Position numbers and translations under genes: made by a program. Shown piece by piece: positions 1-11,651 of a DNA stretch of 64,000 bases. Below the pieces are notes generated by a model that saw only the letters and a program-made list of their open reading frames with translations, had not been told where the DNA came from and did not search any database. The stretch is from Amorphophallus konjac (lineage: Eukaryota; Streptophyta; Magnoliopsida; Alismatales; Araceae): contig CM040121.1 of assembly GCA_022559845.1 (NCBI GenBank), positions 510,612,566 to 510,676,565 of the forward strand. The letters are read 5' to 3'. How positions within the stretch are numbered: position 1 is the stretch's first letter; each line of letters begins with the position of its first letter.

Positions 1-1480
1 ATTCTCTTTTCCCCCCATGGGTGTGATGCCCTGCCCAATCCTGTGACGGGATTGAATCTGGGCGTGTGACTCGCCCCTATATCCTCCCCATCCCCTTCAT
101 ATCTGGTTCCACCAAAATTCTCAGAGAAGCTCCTTCGAGTCAAGAAGAGTTTGGCGTTGGTTTCGCGTCGATCGGAGCTCTGGATCGCCGTCAGCAATTC
201 TTCTCGTGACGGCGCGCAGATCTGCCCGAGCCTGCTGTCCAGATCTGGAGTTTACTGATTCCGAATTTCCCCAGATCTCCTCTCAAGCCATCAGGAGCTG
301 CCTTTCGGAGTGATTGTAGGATTTTGAGTCCTCTTCGCACTGCCGCCGATCTCGTCTCGATCCGAGATCTGTGCTGATCGTGGCGACAATTCTCGTGGGT
401 TCGCGCGAGCTGATCTGTGCAGACCCGACTCCGCACCAGAGCCAAATTCCCGAGTCTGCCCCGCCTCATCCCGTGCAGATCTGTGCAAGCGCTTTGGTCT
501 GCGTCTTCCTCTGGACGTCGCCGACGAGCTCCCACAAACGGCGCCTCGATCCGACATCGGCAACCAATTTTCCCATAATTAATTGTCTTCCTGTGCAGTT
601 CTGAGTGCACAAAACCAGAAGCCGAGTTCAATCGCTGCTGCGCCCAGATCTGAAAAGATCTGATCGCGCCCTTCGGAGTAGACGAACTACGTCCCGTCGC
701 CGACGTTCTCCAACAAACGGAACTCCGATCGGGCATCGGATCTTGGCGCACCGGCCTTTGCAAGTTCACTGCGCAGGGTGACCAGCGCGGGCAGAACCTG
801 GTCGACTTCCAATCGGCTCACCCGATCGGCTCCGACTCGCTTCCCTCGCCTCCTGCGAGTGTGGCCCGTCAACCCGGGTTCCAGCAACCCCAAAAGTGGT
901 CTTTGTAGCCCTTTACCTCCCTGCGTGGAGTGGGCGAATATTTCTGAAATTGTAATTTTAACGATTGTGTGTATTGGGGTTGTTTGAATTCGGCCGGGAA
1001 TTCTTCCCCACGCCTAGTCGTGGAGGTACGTGCTCGTTCCTCTCTCACATTGCTGGTTTAGTATATGGTCTATTATGCTGCGTTTGTGAGATTAGGGCCG
1101 TTAGCTAGTTGTAAATACCGTGATTGTGTGTGAATGAGAGCCGTTCCTTAGCTCCAGTCGAGCACCGAGCTCGGACTGCACCACCCTAGGCGACAGTGGT
1201 TCCTTAACCGCTGCGATCCCGCGTTTCCCTTGCAAGGGACGATCGTCGGGCTACCTAGAGTTGCTGTTGAAAGACGTCTCCACCCGGAGAACGCTACGGT
1301 GGTCAGCTGTCCGGCTTGCCTTTAGCGTGTTAGTGCTGGTCGCAATCCGAGTCTGTCGTACGTCTTAGCCCGGTCGTGTCATCCGTCCCGCATCACCAAG
1401 TCTGTGCTTATGATGCACAAGTCTGAGCAAGTGTATGCTAAGGTCTAAGCATGTGAGGCCAACTGATCAAAATAATTAAC
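1..1480. repeat. GC-rich LTR-like sequence, unassigned
   Basis: This stretch is GC-rich and has no convincing reading frame. Its texture, with many CG dinucleotides, CT-rich leader-like runs and a GGAGGTACGTGC segment near 1020-1032, resembles the U5 parts of plant Ty3 LTRs such as those at the right edge of the window. I see no clear TG or CA terminus, so element identity and strand are open. It could also hold the promoter and first exon of the Derlin gene to its right, but I found no ATG followed by a suitable donor. Confidence 0.3.
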
Positions 1481-2236
1481 CAGCCATCATTGATGAAACA
1501 GTAGCATCAGAAATAATCATATAATGAATATGCTCTCTCAAGTCACAATAAATCCTCACATTTAGCATGATTGAAATGTCTTCAAACAAGAGCTGCAACA
1601 GTAGAGGTGTCGACACTTATAGATGGGTGTCGACACTCATGAAATGCAATGAGGATCTTTCAGCAAATCACAAACTGATACGATTGTCTTCGTCAAAACA
1701 CGCCCGGGGCACAACAGGAAGAAACAAGAAAAAGACCCAATGAGGACTGTTTGTTTAGAATACTAAAATTCATATTCTCTTCACATCCGTGGCCACCAGA
1801 CTAGCGAAGCAACTTTGCCCAGGCCCAATTACAAACCAGGAACTTGAAAGTTATCCTTAACTGAGAATTGTTTATTGACATCTCATATCAGCTTGAAATC
1901 TGTGAGCCACTTGTCCTTGGACTTATCTTGAAACCCAAAATATTTCTCTTTTATGAGATCTGTGGCCAATTATCAGAAGATGCCATCCCTTTGGTTATTT
2001 ATTGTACTTGGTTCTGTTTGCTGTGGCCCACTCTATGTTGGATCCAAGCTAGACTTGTTCCGTCTCAGACATACTTGAATTCCTTCTGAAATTTAGGGTG
2101 TTTACTGTACAAGTAGCTTTGTTTTAATTCTTGTGTTTGTACATGGGAAGTTAAGTCATCTGTAATCACTTTCAATGAAAGCTTCACAACATGAATAACT
2201 GACTAATGACTTTTTGTCATATAACGGCATTTCCAG

Positions 2237-5227
2237 GTGGTACAACTCTCTTCCACCAGTAAGCAAGGCTTATGGAACCATTTGTCTTTTGATGACTGTA
2301 GCGTATCAGCTGAATCTGGTGAACTATTATTATCTTGCTCTGTTGTATGAGCAAGTGTTTTCACAATTCCAGGTGCAACCCCCATTCCGTTTCTTTACTG
2401 AGAATCTGATAAGAAACTTGACATTGGATGACTTTTGCCTTTGCGTAATCTGCTTTTGGATATTTGAATTTCTGATGATATGTTGGATGGCTATCTGATC
2501 ACACTATGTGATTCATACAGTGTCGTGTTCTACTCCTGTGGCATTATTTTAGTAACAATGTGTTAACTTTTTATTAAACAAATATCTTTCAATGTGATAG
2601 TTATTGCACTAATGCTAGCTTCTGATCACATTGTGTCGCTTAGGATTCTGCACTAATGCCAGCTTCTGATCACATCGTGTCGCTTAGGGTTCCAGTTTAC
2701 ACCTTTCACATTTCTGCTTGTTCTTGCAGTTCTAAACCTCACTGTGGTGCATGCCATATTTACATTCTTGTGGTGTACCATATAGTTACCTTAATAATTG
2801 TGCATTTACTTTGCTTTCATGCAATGGCAGTCCGAAGGTAGATTTCTTCTACCTTCTAATTAATATTTCGGTTAGTTAGGCACATATAGGTGACTCAACT
2901 GCCAATTGGCAGGAGCCAGGCAAAAGGTTCGAGTGCGATATTCGATTCCAGTTGGTAGGTATTGTCAAATTCCTGGGATCTACATCTGATCCCAACCTAA
3001 CTGAGACCGTTATTGCTGATGATTGATTAATCTATCAATCCGTGTTGAAAAATAATATGGTCTGTGAGTATCATGTGCATCTTAAGCCAGCACTTTCTTA
3101 TCTCTCCCTGGCTCTGATTTTTGCTCAGAACTACTAAGCTGAAACCATCGCAACTTCCTGCATATAAAGTTGACTTTTCTTGTATATCATAGTCAAGTAG
3201 GATACAAGTTTGTGCTTCCGCAATAATTTAACGGGAAGACAACTATATATTATTGTGGCATACACTCGTTGATTTGAAAACTGGATTCTCATCCTCAAAG
3301 AGTGGCTGAATTTCTATGTTATTATATTTTGAGATGTTCAATATGGATCTACTTGTCTTTGCAAAATGTCAAACTCCAACTCTGTGTAGAAGTCTCGTTC
3401 ACAGTTAAAGAGGCCTTCTTTTCCAGGTTTTTATTCTCTTTTATTTAGATTGAAGCTTGTATTTTCTTCTAAGTTCTTCTGGTATAGTGCACATTGGTGT
3501 GACAGTGATACCGACTGTCGTAAGGCTCTAAGTTTATCTTTTGATCCGTATACTGGACAAGGATTATTTCTAGGCCTATTCTTCTTTTGTCCTATGCCAC
3601 TGTCTGCTGAAAGCTGTTGAAAAATTATTTCAGATTTGGAGGTTGATAACAAACTTCTTCTGGCTTGGTCCATTTTCCGTCAACTTTGGTATCCGGCTTC
3701 TGATGATGTAAGAGTTCTGGCATTGTTTTTTTTTTTTTTGGGGTGACCTTCGTCTCTTATCTTGTGGTCCTAAGTGTATATAATTTACATCCCCGGATCT
3801 TGACATGCAGAGCAAGGTATGGGGTACAACTAGAGAAGGGCCCTTTTGACAAACGCACGGCAGACTTTTTGTGGATGATGATGTTTGGAGCATTATCTTT
3901 ATTGGTGTGGCAATGTTCCTTTCATTTACCTGCAAAATTCACCTTTGCTGGTGCCATTATACTCATGTCATACCATTGCTTGGCAATGTTTGTTGATGAT
4001 TTTATTGTGTCATGTTGACATGGCAGGGCTTGTCTGTGATCCCGCTACTGAGATATCCCTTTCTTGCGATTTCCCTGGTCTTCATGCTTCTCTATGTCTG
4101 GAGCAGGGAGTTTCCCAATGCTCAAGTCAACCTTTATGGTCTTGTGGCACTGAAGGTACGCTGACTTCTACTCTTCTGCAACATCTACCTTGATTTTACT
4201 GAAAATCAGTTAGATTATTGCTGCACATATGGAATTTTCCACTCAGTAATTCATTCATGGTGGAGTGTGGATTGATGTGTATGCTACCGTTTGCAGGCAT
4301 TTTATTTGCCATGGGCAATGCTAGCACTGGATGTTATTTTTGGCTCTCCTCTTATGCCAGACCTCCTGGGAATTGTTGCTGGTCATCTATATTACTTTTT
4401 GACAGTTCTGCATCCTCTCGCCACTGGGCGAAACATTTTAAAGACGCCAGTCTGGGTGTATCCTGCTTCTGAACATATTGTTTTTCATCCTCGCATCTGT
4501 TTTATATTTTATTACTGTGTGGTGCCTCGTGGTTTGCTATTTCACGGAGTACCCCTTCAATCAAGTAGCTATGTGTTCCATAAGTTTCCATCATCGTCAT
4601 TGTCACCATCAATCATCATCATCATTTATCATCATCATTGTCATTTGTTTTCAAGTTATCCTAATTAAATCTATTGTGAGTGACCGAGTGTTGCATCTTG
4701 TTTTATGCATCTCATTCTATCTTAAGTTTGGTGTGCACGTTAGTGTTGTGCTGCAGTTGTTTCATCTATCTCGTGTTTGGAAACAATTAAGTCAGCTATC
4801 GGAAGAGGTTTCTCTCCCTCATCAGTCCCTCAAGATTGCACCCATATGTTGTTAATCATTCGAGGTACTCTTTTGCAGGTGCAGCTCCACTAAAAATCAA
4901 TTATTGTGTGCAGAGCTTATTCCTCTCTAGATAATGATTGAGTTCTCTAGGGTTTGGATGTTGGCCATTATTCTAAAACTATTGTGCGTCCATGCATTTC
5001 TTATTGGGATTGCAATCGAATTGCCGTGCATCCGTGCATTTTCGACTCCCTTCTCTACATGTATTTGTCCGTATTCCTTGACGAAGTTACTCTTCAGACA
5101 TAGATTAGTGGCAAGGTGGGGAGTAGGCGCTCCAACCAACCCCACTGCGCGTGGTCCAAGTAGCACGTCTACCACCACCGGCGGGGCCTTCACTGGGCGA
5201 GCTACAGACTCAACAGGTAAAAAATAA
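2237..5227 (+). CDS. DER1: Derlin-1-like ER membrane protein (spliced, first exon not found)
   Basis: Derlins are multi-pass, rhomboid-like pseudoprotease proteins of the ER membrane that help retrotranslocate misfolded proteins for ER-associated degradation. Six exons read in register at GT-AG borders: 2237-2372, 3634-3707, 3811-3904, 4027-4155, 4297-4457 and 5098-5227. Recognisable segments in order are WYNSLPPVSKAYGT, WRLITNFFWLGPFSVNFGIR, ARYGVQLEKGPFDKRTADF, YVWSREFPNA, AFYLPWAMLALDVIFGSP and GHLYYFLTVLHPLATG, all typical of plant DER1-type Derlins. These exons encode about 241 residues, and family members have about 240-265. No stop or frameshift interrupts them, so the gene may be live. 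Exon 2 begins with the third base of a split codon, so a short upstream exon of roughly seven codons must exist but was not found. The end is unusual: the tail (GAFTGRATDSTG) lacks the usual GRSYRL ending, and the CAG/GTAAAA at 5216/5217 could be a donor leading to another exon instead of the TAA at 5225-5227. Confidence 0.9.
2605..2692 (+). repeat. 44-bp tandem duplication in Derlin intron
   Basis: Two adjacent copies, 2605-2648 and 2649-2692, begin TGCACTAATG and contain CTTCTGATCACAT. They differ at only a few bases. The repeat lies inside the 1.26-kb intron after exon 2237-2372. Confidence 0.85.
4555..4650 (+). repeat. CAT/CATCAT-rich low-complexity tract
   Basis: Degenerate trinucleotide repeat rich in ATC/CAT lies within the last large intron (4458-5097) of the Derlin gene. 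Simple-sequence DNA with no coding role seen. Confidence 0.7.
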
Positions 5228-7535
5228 AATGAACTGCGAGCCTGGATTAGGGTAACCTTCCAGCTTTGATGTCTCAAATGGTGCAAGTTTCTGGATTGGG
5301 GAGCAGACCCTTCTCCTAGAAGGCCGAGGAATGGGGTCTAACCATAAACCTGAGGATGAAGTTTCATCTTCCATCTGACAGAATGTTGGTGTCGGAAGAC
5401 GTTGCCCTGTAAAACATTTTATTAGCCACATGCTTGTCAGACGATTTGATGGTAGGAGATACGACTTCAGTTTTTTTTTTTTTAACAAACAACGCAGTTT
5501 TGATCTTGAGCTTTTTACAAATAGCATAGTTTTGATCAATGTTAAAAGTAGATGGATTTTCTCATGGCCATTGTAGCACTGGGTTCTTAACTTCTTATAT
5601 GGCCGGCCACGAGCATTGGAGATCATCCGTTGAGAAAAATGGGTCACCATCAGTGTCATCAAATGAGTCTATTGGGTCCAGTTGAAGATAAAAGGAAAGG
5701 ATGTTCGCACCCAGGGTAAAGAGTTTGACTGGTGCTACGACGGTGTAATTGCACATCCTAGGTGTGTAATAATTTTTTTATTTAAAAATTTTCTCTACAT
5801 CTGAGCCACTTGACACCTAGACCGTTCAATATGCTTCGCTTTAAAAAAAAAGAATGACATCATGTATTTATTTAGTTATTTATTTTCGAATCATCTGATC
5901 GGAATATACTTCGGTAGAATATTTTTTTAAAAGGAAAAAGTTTCACTTCACACTCAAGTCGTACAATTGCCTCGGGTGTGCAGCGAACGTTGCTCGAAGG
6001 GAAGTGTTCGACTTGCCGTCCATACGGTATAATTTCACATCTCGGGTTTCCCACAATTTTTTATTTTTATTTTTTAGAAAAATATCGACCTTTGAATCCA
6101 TCGATTCTTATGTGTCTGTGCAAGATGAACCCCGATGAGATGATTCAAAAAAATTAAAAAAAGAATGATATTTATTTTTTGAATTGTGATTCTAACTATT
6201 GTGGTTTTGGGATGGATCCTTTTTGGGTTGGAGCGAATAGACCTTAATGTACTCTCGGTTAAGAACTGTGATCTCGAGTAGTATATTTTGTCTGTGTAAT
6301 GATAAAATTAATTCCACTCACTGGTCACTCGTGGAGGACGTGCGTGGCACTCCTTCCACATCCTTGAGCAATGTGTGATCATTTTTTTGGTAATGTGGCA
6401 GATGGCCAGGCATCCAAGTTAAATTTTTTTATAAGATGCCTTGACCCTTCAGTGCAAATGCACGTTGAACATCTGCGTTCGTTCACATTTAGGGTTATTT
6501 AGATTTCTGACTCCACAAATAGTATTATTTCAGACAACGATTTACATTAAAATGTAAAGATGAGTGTCCAATGGTACTGAGCCATACATGTTCTGCACCT
6601 CAGACCACTCTTTACTAAAGAGCTGTTTCTTATTAGGATCTTGAACTTGTCTGATTGCATTTGGTAACACTTTGAGGGGGGAGGATCCCTCACAGTGTTT
6701 CCAATGATGTCATGTCTCATCCGATTTTGTAAAAGGTGGATTTTAAAATGTAGAGAGAGACAGGGAGAAAATTCTTCAGAAGTTACCCCAACCTTATTTT
6801 TTGCGCTCTCTCTATATAAGATTTTGACAAAAATCTTCAAAGGTTTGGATATCACTTTCTAAACTGGACTCACGTATATTTGTCTTTATAGGTTGAGCTA
6901 GATCACCTCAGATTTTTCATTTGACTTAAACCTGTATTAATAAACACCTTTGAGCACTTTTTGTGAGGGTATTTTACAAGTTCAAGCGATCTCTAGTGTT
7001 TCCCTCTAAATGGATTAATTATGACAATTTCGTCTTATTTGGATGACTAGTTTGGGCTCGGAGGTCTTACCGTGAGAAAAAAAAGGTCTGCAAATCTCAC
7101 CATTTGCAGGGAAGTACTCAAGCATAAAACCCTCAAAATCTGTGAATTTAAATTCTCTCTCTCACAAAGTCATAAAAAGTGAGACTTCAAACCTATGATT
7201 GTCATCACCAGAGAAAGATGATATCACATAATCATCGACTCTTTGGTAAAGCTTACATGACATTTACATCTCTTATCTTGCCTGTCGCGACCTCGCCCTG
7301 TAACGTGTGCATAACCGTTATTTCAATCTTGATCTCATCCATTTGATTTTCTCATTAGCAATTGTGAATCCACTGAACAAGAGGTTTTTGCATAGGCATT
7401 CCTTCCACACCCTTCCTTCCTGACCTTTCTTTCTGGGAAGCTAGGGCAGAAACGACGGACAAGTTGTGCAACCTTACCCGAATCAGTAGTTATTAGAAAC
7501 CCAGAAAGGAGAGCTAGCTAGAACCCTTCCCCTTG
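5228..7535. other. Intergenic DNA without recognisable gene
   Basis: AT-rich sequence downstream of the Derlin gene. I found no exon homology, no long frame and no element with both ends. Two diverged direct-repeat-like segments begin near 5742 (CGGTGTAATTGCACATC) and 6024 (CGGTATAATTTCACATC), about 280 bp apart. They may be the remains of a small transposon or duplication, but no target duplication is visible. Confidence 0.5.
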
Positions 7536-8216
7536 CTATAAGTTCCAACCTTTCCCCTTTGCTATGATCAAAGTCGGATTTAGAATAGATACCCCACTGA
7601 AAACAAAGGTCAAAGCTAAGCTACCAGATAGCTCAGTCAGGGTATTTGCATGTAAAAGGTTGAAAAAAAAAGTGTCATCACTGTGAGAAGCTTGACGGTG
7701 TTCAAGAAAGCTATGCGCAGACCTTTCAACATTTAGAGAAAATGGTAGAAAGTCTTTGCCCCCAAAAGTCAGCGAGAGCCCGGGTATAAAAATAAGATAC
7801 AACTTTTTGGTGAATTGCTGCAAGCAACAAGCACTCCCCCCCAGCTCTAGAAGAGAAAATTTCTTCCATGCAACAATCCAACAGTACTTCTGGCAACCTC
7901 AGATCTTTACATAGGGGAGCACACAAAAACAGATCCCCAGTCGAGACAACTTCCAAACCATCATGCTGTTAAGAGTTAATCCTAACAATTCCCCTCCAAA
8001 ATTTACTAGAGACTGTAGGAATGGATCTGAAGTGGGACAATACCCAAGGGGTTCCATCTTCTTTTCCCTCCCTTGAACCCACGAGGGAACTTTCACCACA
8101 TAACTCATCAAGTTCTCCTTCCCTAAAATTTTAAACCTTATCATGCTTGGTCCTACCAAATTTCCCATCCTATAAATTCCCACTTTTACATTGACAAACT
8201 CTTTATCCCCCAACAC
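7536..8216 (-). pseudogene. LINE ORF1-like (DUF4283-type) relic
   Basis: Three overlapping open frames on the minus strand (7899-8216, 7726-7956, 7536-7823) together resemble the DUF4283-type domain of plant LINE ORF1 proteins. The cues are a segment reading FGGELLGLTLNSMMVWKLSR followed by GICFCVLPYVKI, and then, in the next frame, LRLPEVLLDCCMEEIF. In intact relatives this is a nucleic-acid-binding region ahead of a zinc knuckle. The frame is broken by at least two shifts or stops. The match is by pattern only, so the family call is tentative. It lies head to head with the + strand LINE endonuclease relic to its right. Confidence 0.4.
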
Positions 8217-8610
8217 TAGAACAGGCTCTTAACGATATCAGTAACTTTGAACCAAAACTTCCACAGGCAACAATTCCCTTACCCCCTCCCTCCCACTACT
8301 TGAAGCACAAGATCCTACCTTGATGACAAAAAAGGAAATCCTTTCCAAATCCCTGGAAGTCCCAACAAATAAGAAGCAGAAAAGTATATCTATGCCTCTA
8401 TTGGGGATTCAGCCTCTAGTGGGGATTCAGAACTCATCATCAATCTCTCTTGAGGAAGATTTGAAGAAAAGTAGGTTGCACAGCAAAGTCAAAAACCTTA
8501 CGAGGAAGAAAACCTTAATGTATTACTGATCATTCTACACAGATTTTGCTTGAAGAAGAATGGATGCCCAAGGTCGTCGCGACTGACCCAAAAATGTCTC
8601 GGGATCAACA

Positions 8611-9220
8611 ATGAGGATTTTGGCTTGGAACTGTTGAGATACGAACGAGATCTCGACAGTGTCCAAACTTAATCAAATAAACTCATTCAGTCTGCCCCAG
8701 CATCACTTTCTTGGCTAAAATAAAAGCATATCCAAAGAAAAATCAGTGGAGTTCTTTAGAAAGCAAAACATGTTAAATTTTTACTTGGTGGAAGCTACAG
8801 GAAGAGCAGGAGGACTTTGGCTCTAGTGGCAGAGGACCTAGATATACAAATTATTTCGGTCTCCAAGAATCACATAGCATGTCTATTTACAAATCAACTA
8901 CTACAGCAACAATGGTTTCTAATCTGCATTTATCCTCCACCAAGCCCCAAGCCCTAGAACCCAATTATTACAGATTATTTAGGATTATGGGGGTCGATGC
9001 TTACTTATTGGAGACACGAACTCTAGTGTAGATGAGAAAAGAGGAGGTAACCCAATTATCTGGAAATAAATTGATCCTTTCAAGAAATTTGCACAGAATA
9101 CAAAGCAATTTCTTTGATGACTTTCTTGTATTTTTTGATTGAAATCAAATATAAAAATTTTCTGCCAAACAACTAATGAGACCCCCATCCCCCTTCACTG
9201 ATATCAAAGCCTAAGAAGAG
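8611..9220 (+). pseudogene. LINE ORF2 endonuclease relic
   Basis: The ATG at 8611 begins MRILAWNC, the usual start of the apurinic-type endonuclease domain of plant LINE ORF2. Degenerate coding similarity follows, and near 9000-9060 the motif DEKRGGNP appears just after a GDTN-like sequence. This matches the GDFN...DEKRGGNP region of the same endonuclease fold. Several in-frame stops occur and no reverse transcriptase follows, so this is a 5'-part fragment, long dead. In living elements this domain nicks target DNA to prime reverse transcription. Confidence 0.6.
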
Positions 9221-9417
9221 TAGTTACAAGGCCTTCAGTGGTTCTAATTACTGTTACTCTTCAAGTTCAAAGCTTGGAATCTGCATTTCTCATTATCAAG
9301 TCCTGCGTAGTGTGCGGACGAATAGGACCTACCATGAGTTAGCCTCTTTCCTCACTCTGTTCATACTAGCAATCTTGCATCGTCCAAAGCATTCTTGCTA
9401 CAGTTCTCTTAGAAGCA

Positions 9418-11651
9418 ATGGCACTTCAACAGTCTACACTCTACAATATCATTGTTACTTCCAGAATTGAGCATCCGATTCCTTTTGAGAATCATAATTA
9501 TAATTCACAAGTACCACTTGCGGATAATGGTTACACCTTCAAAAATCACTTCACCACCATATGGGATCATTACGATTCCTTTGAAGAAAAGAAATTAGAT
9601 ATCTATTATTCAAATTTGTAAAGCAAGGAATTTCTCTTCCACAACAATTCAAATGCCATGGAAAAGGTAGTTCCTACCTACATCCCAATACTACCAAAGT
9701 TCAGACATGGAGTCACATATGAAGAGTGGCGTTCAATTACATTCCCAATTGAAGAAATATGCTTATGGGAAGGCATGGTCATGAGCTGCCACTTCATTGA
9801 TAGAAAATATTTTGCTTTATCTCACATTGTCTCTCACGACAAAGATCATTTCATGACTATATTCAAGGAAGTTTCCATAGAGAAATTGATGGCACAATGT
9901 TCAAAATTCTCAAGGCTTCTCAAATCCTCTACAAAACCCACTCCTCTACACAACAATGTCAATAGGCATTTTCATCTTGATAGATGGACACCACCTCCTC
10001 CAAAAGAGCCTCAGTCTGTAAGGCCAATTCATCAAAGAAGCAAAATTGCCAACTTTATATCTTACAAAGAGTACCCACTCAACTACATTCATAATCAAGA
10101 CAACACTCTGTTGTATAATGATTGCTACATTACCAACAAGCAGTTTGACACAACTAATGATGCAACAATTGATTTCCTGATCGAAATGGGTTACACTCAG
10201 AAAGACAAGTTTTTTGCTTCCATCTTATATGAAAATGATACAACCAATCCTGATGGCTCGGTAGCCATTATTTTTTATGAAGAACCAAGAACCAATAACT
10301 GAAGAAAGATTTTTTTTTCAAAAGATAAGTGAGATAAATACCCTACTTGATTTAGTATCTCAACCTCAATATATAACAGAAAATGATGTTCAAGCCTGGC
10401 ATAACTTGAATGACATGGAAGAAGAAGCCATTATGCAAGCAAGTGAAGCTCTAGAAGAGAATCGAGGTATGAATGACACCACAAAATCTCTGTAGAATCC
10501 TCTTCATATTTACATGCTTCAACCTTCTCGATATTCATCTGTAGACCCCTATGAAATTTCATTATCTACAATTCATTCTCATATTCTAACCCACGAGACA
10601 CGGAATGATCAAGAGGGAAATGTTTCATTATCTGAGATCAATAAAATGGAGCTCCACAACTTCGCTCAATTTCAAGCACATCTACTTAGAAGCATAAAAC
10701 AGGTGGAAATCAATATGTAAGTCCAAGGGGCGAGTATCAAGCCCATTTTTCTTCCTTTCTTTGCCCCGGAAGACATCAAATCATAGAAGACAAAGAATAC
10801 TAAGTTTGTTAACATTGGACAAATTGACATTCTTATCCATCCTCATTTTTCATACGATCTCGATACTCCATATCTAGTTACTTTGTTAGATGTTTGCCAT
10901 TTAGATTAGAAAAAGACTATACTTTGTCAGTTTATTAGAATTTTGGATACAGATGGTTTGTTTGTTGTTCGTCATAATTTTACCTTATCTCTTGATGATC
11001 CTCATCTCCCCAGTGCTTTTATCGTATGTGTTCAAATGAAAGATGTTGAGATGATGCCCCAGTCAGTCTACACCACTATTACATCTCGATGTATTTTTAA
11101 TTTGATAAATTCTATTATTTCCCATTTCCGTCAGCCTTATGTCTATATTTTCCACTTACTAAATAAAAGCATTGCACAAGTTGTACCAACCCTACAGATC
11201 GAAGATTTCGTTCAAGGATATCCTTCGATAATAAAATTCATCTTAAATATTGACTTTGCAGAGAAAAACCAAAAAGAAGTGGATGCCAAGATTCTTTGAA
11301 CCCCATTCTCTTAGGTATTCCACCATCCATGTACTACCATCCTCTTCAACTAGAAGCCCTAGTTCCTCCATTTCAAAACTTCCACCAATTCTTCCAGTGG
11401 TACAAAATCCTCTTCCATCTTCAGTCACGAATTCTCCCAATCAAGACTCTGTAGAAATTCGAATGGTACACTCTACCTTGAGTTCTGAATGGACCTACAT
11501 TATTTCTGGAGAATGGCCCCCAAAGATGGCCTACAAAACTACTATCCTAGAACTAATGGAGAAAGATGAGGTCGAATTGAAAGCAGATGTCAACTACCTA
11601 CTCTTTCACAAAGCAGACTCGATCCAAACACAAAAAGATGAGATGATGTAG
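9418..11651 (+). pseudogene. Endogenous pararetrovirus-like relic with 30K-type movement-protein region
   Basis: A run of + strand frames (9418-9621, 9658-10302, 10277-10495, 10514-10720, 10943-11299, 11250-11651) shares one codon texture and looks like a single decayed polyprotein. Frame changes fall near 10,280 and 11,250, with several in-frame stops. Around 10,800-11,060 the reading shows FVNIGQIDILI, then a DTP and LLD pair, then a hydrophobic FTLSLDDP segment. That is the order seen in the 30K movement-protein superfamily of Caulimoviridae, whose role is cell-to-cell passage. No protease or reverse transcriptase was found nearby, so only a 5' portion of a genome appears to be present. 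The upstream frames (to about 10,720) and the downstream proline/serine-rich part are not recognised. The assignment rests on pattern only. Confidence 0.45.

Noticed and set aside
1016..1032. GGAG/GTACGTG as donor of the missing first Derlin exon
   Set aside because: No ATG in the right frame and distance encodes a Derlin N-terminus before it, and the context looks like LTR sequence.
2905..2985. tRNA-derived SINE in a Derlin intron (GGTTCGAGTGCGATATTCG)
   Set aside because: A B-box-like core is present but no convincing A box, tail or target duplication was seen.
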